Below are positions 21,897 through 23,727 of a DNA stretch of 23,727 bases, piece after piece. Made by a program: the position numbers and the translations under genes. The DNA is from Nostoc sp. GT001 (GTDB lineage Bacteria > Cyanobacteriota > Cyanobacteriia > Cyanobacteriales > Nostocaceae): assembly GCF_030382115.1 (NCBI RefSeq), contig NZ_JAUDRJ010000003.1:1669093-1692819 (forward strand), written 5' to 3'. The stretch's first letter is position 1; every line of letters starts with the position of its first letter. The notes under the pieces were generated by a model. That model did not search any database. It had not been told where the DNA came from and was given only the letters and a program-made list of their open reading frames with translations.

Positions 21897-22619
21897 ATGT
21901 TGCGAAAAATAAGTAAAACATTTTTTAAAGCTTTAACTATTGGATTATGTATCTCTAGTGGAAGCGTTCTCTCTCAAACATTACCGCTATCCTCTAATTT
22001 AGTTGGTTTTAATACACCTGAAGGTGAAAAATTATTATTTGAGAGTAAGTCCAATCAAGACTTCTTTCCGTTGAGTATGCAATTTACTACTCAAAATACT
22101 CAGACATATTGTGGTGTTGCTAGTATGGTTATGGTACTAAATAGTCTAAAAGTTCCAGCACCAGAAGACAAGCCATATCGAGTATTTACTCAAGAAAACT
22201 TTTTTAGTAATGAGAATACAAAAAAAGTGCTAGCTCCCGAAGTTGTATCTCGCGAAGGTATGACTTTAGATCAGTTAGGGCAATTACTAGCTAGTTATGG
22301 CGTTAAAGTTAATGTTTACCACGCTGCCGACACTAGTTTAGAAGAGTTCCGCAAACAAGCAGCAGAAAATTTAAAACAACCGCAAAATTTCATTTTAGTA
22401 AACTATTTACGCAAAGAAATTGGTCAAGAGAAAGGCGGGCATATTTCTCCTGTAGCAGCATATAATGAGCAAACAGATAGATTTTTAATTTTTGATGTTT
22501 CTCGTTACAAGTATCCACCAGTATGGGTAAAAACAACAGATTTATGGAAAGCAATGCTGACAAATGATTCCGTATCAAAGAAGAGCCGTGGCTTTGTATT
22601 TGTAAGCAAAAAACTTTGA
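21897..22619 (+). CDS. Phytochelatin-synthase-family glutathione hydrolase
   Basis: The 240-residue protein carries a signal peptide (hydrophobic core about 11-24, cleavage near VLS-Q). It has the papain-like catalytic domain of phytochelatin synthases without the plant-type C-terminal domain. The triad is Cys72 in TYCGVASM, His182 in GGHISPVAAY and Asp200 in IFDVSRYKYPP; the His-Asp spacing equals that of the characterised Nostoc alr0975 enzyme. That enzyme mainly splits glutathione to gamma-glutamylcysteine and glycine, with little phytochelatin synthesis. The present one probably does the same, outside the cytoplasm. It shares a 100-base divergent promoter with gamma-glutamyltransferase. 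The ATG is at 21897. The call is firm; metal detoxification is a family possibility, not seen here. Confidence 0.93.
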   Translation: MLRKISKTFFKALTIGLCISSGSVLSQTLPLSSNLVGFNTPEGEKLLFESKSNQDFFPLSMQFTTQNTQTYCGVASMVMVLNSLKVPAPEDKPYRVFTQENFFSNENTKKVLAPEVVSREGMTLDQLGQLLASYGVKVNVYHAADTSLEEFRKQAAENLKQPQNFILVNYLRKEIGQEKGGHISPVAAYNEQTDRFLIFDVSRYKYPPVWVKTTDLWKAMLTNDSVSKKSRGFVFVSKKL

Positions 22620-22694
22620 TTTAATAATCTGTTCATGGAATTTATCAATCCTGCGATCGCCAATATCTAAAATATGAGCTAATTATGGATCAAT

Positions 22695-22798
22695 ACGGTT
22701 CAGTTAAGGCTAAAACTCTTTATCAAAGTCAATTTTTTTAACGAACCGCAGAGGCACAGAGGGAACAGAGAGAGGAAAACACTGCTTAACTGAACCGT
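22695..22798. repeat. Non-coding element with ACGGTTCAGTTAAG inverted ends
   Basis: Perfect 14-bp terminal inverted repeats ACGGTTCAGTTAAG (22695-22708) and CTTAACTGAACCGT (22785-22798) bound about 104 bases without an open frame. The interior includes a short purine-rich run of nine-base units (ACCGCAGAG, GCACAGAGG, GAACAGAGA). A lone relative of the left end is at 17070-17092. It abuts the heptamer repeat before the next gene's stop. It looks like a MITE or interspersed element. Confidence 0.75.
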
Positions 22799-22818
22799 TA
22801 CGAATTACGAATTACGAA
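22798..22818. repeat. Short tandem heptamer repeat TTACGAA x3
   Basis: Three tandem units (22798-22804, 22805-22811, 22812-22818) of the same heptamer as at 491-522 lie three bases before the stop codon of the binding-protein gene. Confidence 0.85.
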
Positions 22819-22821
22819 TTA

Positions 22822-23721
22822 TTATAATCCCTTCGATTTGCGAAACTCCTGGACAACATCTTTAACATCACGTAATTCCCCTTCAACTAAATAGTTTAAC
22901 TGTCGCATTTCATCTGCTGAAATCTTGCCAGCAAGGGAAGCAATCGCTGTTTTTAATTCGGGATATTTTTTTAATATTTCTTGTCGGACAATTGGCACAG
23001 TCTCGTAAGGTGGAAAATAATGTTTATCATCCTTGAGTACAACTAAACCTAAGCGAGAAATTTGCCCGTCAGTGGAATTACCCGCCACCATATCCACTTG
23101 TTTTTGAATTAAAGCACGATATATTAAACCCAAGTCCATGATTTGCGGAGATTTAGCAAAACGTAAATTGTAAGTTTTCGCTAATCCGGGAAAACCATCT
23201 TCTCTTTCTAAAAATTCGTAACCGAAACCGCCACGCCACTGCGGTGTATATTGAGTAGCTTCGGAGAGAGTTTGAATATTGTAGCGTCTGGCATCTTCAC
23301 CCCGGACAATTATCGCAAAAGTGTTTTCAAAACCTAAGCTGGGCATCACTTCCAAATTGAACTGCTGCGAGTATGCTTGTTTTAACTTCTCATAAACTTC
23401 TTTCGGATCGTTAATTGCTTTTTGCTTCAAAATTGCAGTAAAAGATGTGCCTGTGTACTCAATATAAGCATCGATTTTGCCAGCAGTAATAGCACTATGA
23501 CAAACAAAAGAACCACCTAAACGGGGACGACGAGCTACTTTTAAATTAGTTGTCGCCTCAATTTGCTGTGCTAACAGTTCACCTAAAATATCTTGTTCGG
23601 TAAAATCTTTGGAAGCAACAATAATATTACCACCGTTATTACTATTTAAATTCGGCGTGCAGCCAACAATTACCAATAACAAGGCAAAACTTAAAAAGCA
23701 AAGCGTGAAAAATCTTTTCAT
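22822..23721 (-). CDS. Glycine betaine/choline-type ABC transporter binding lipoprotein
   Basis: This 299-residue protein begins with a lipoprotein signal (hydrophobic core about 4-18, lipobox VIVGC, Cys21). It has the OpuAC/OsmF-type substrate-binding fold: IIVASKDFTEQDILGELLAQQIE (cited as region 33-55), GGSFVCHSAITAGKIDAYIEYTG (70-92), then GEDARRYNIQTLSEA and the C-terminal VPIVRQEILKKYPEL. Such proteins deliver quaternary amines, glycine betaine or choline, to an ABC importer for osmoprotection; the exact ligand is not readable. No permease or ATPase is in the window, and these may lie beyond the right edge. The ATG at 23719-23721 is close to the window end. The stop lies three bases past a heptamer repeat. 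Family call secure. Confidence 0.92.
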   Translation of the reverse strand: MKRFFTLCFLSFALLLVIVGCTPNLNSNNGGNIIVASKDFTEQDILGELLAQQIEATTNLKVARRPRLGGSFVCHSAITAGKIDAYIEYTGTSFTAILKQKAINDPKEVYEKLKQAYSQQFNLEVMPSLGFENTFAIIVRGEDARRYNIQTLSEATQYTPQWRGGFGYEFLEREDGFPGLAKTYNLRFAKSPQIMDLGLIYRALIQKQVDMVAGNSTDGQISRLGLVVLKDDKHYFPPYETVPIVRQEILKKYPELKTAIASLAGKISADEMRQLNYLVEGELRDVKDVVQEFRKSKGL

Positions 23722-23727
23722 TAACTT

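Overview
The window comes from a filamentous, heterocyst-forming type of cyanobacterium (Nostocales, Nostoc/Anabaena-like). The reasons are about twenty copies of the HIP1 octamer GCGATCGC, several short tandem heptamer repeats (STRRs), Nostoc-type intergenic palindromes, and cyanobacterial families (DUF1802, DUF4332, an alr0975-like phytochelatin synthase, paired M16 proteases). No rRNA, tRNA, CRISPR array, prophage or biosynthetic cluster is visible. It reads as an ordinary chromosomal stretch of mostly unrelated, short transcription units, heavily seeded with small repeats.

Layout. 1-3000: a YggT/Ycf19 membrane protein, a secreted hypothetical protein, a cyanobacterial hypothetical protein and a membrane-anchored alpha/beta hydrolase. 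3200-4660: a Uma2-family nuclease gene split by a complete 755-bp IS1-family element with 25-bp perfect terminal repeats, an 8-bp target duplication and a -1 frameshift transposase. 4965-8086: a two-gene operon for an exported M16 metallopeptidase pair, one subunit with the HxxEH zinc site and one without, divergent from a TetR regulator (8379-8996). 9063-12063: a DUF4332 protein, a SAM methyltransferase, a DUF29 gene broken by a 153-bp MITE-like element, and a PhzF-family protein. 12192-16128: a small acidic-tailed lipoprotein, an Xaa-Pro aminopeptidase, shikimate dehydrogenase (aroE) and an alpha/beta hydrolase; a nested palindromic element (13915-14039) lies between the aminopeptidase and aroE. 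16273-19991: a lipoprotein with two EF-hand-like loops, an aldo/keto reductase whose natural start appears to be ATA, a DUF1802 protein and a small hypothetical protein. 20039-23721: gamma-glutamyltransferase divergent from a phytochelatin-synthase-like protein, then a glycine betaine/choline-type binding lipoprotein.

How genes may work together. The best functional pairings are the M16 heterodimer (4-bp overlap, complementary active/inactive subunits) and the divergent ggt/phytochelatin-synthase pair. Both products of the second pair carry signal peptides and both families cut glutathione, at opposite ends, which suggests extracytoplasmic glutathione turnover. The strongest structural observations are two genes inactivated by mobile DNA whose ancestral reading frames can be reconstructed, and heptamer repeats that repeatedly supply or touch the stop or start codons of flanking genes. 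I found no convincing new multi-gene system; the most unusual items are listed as findings.
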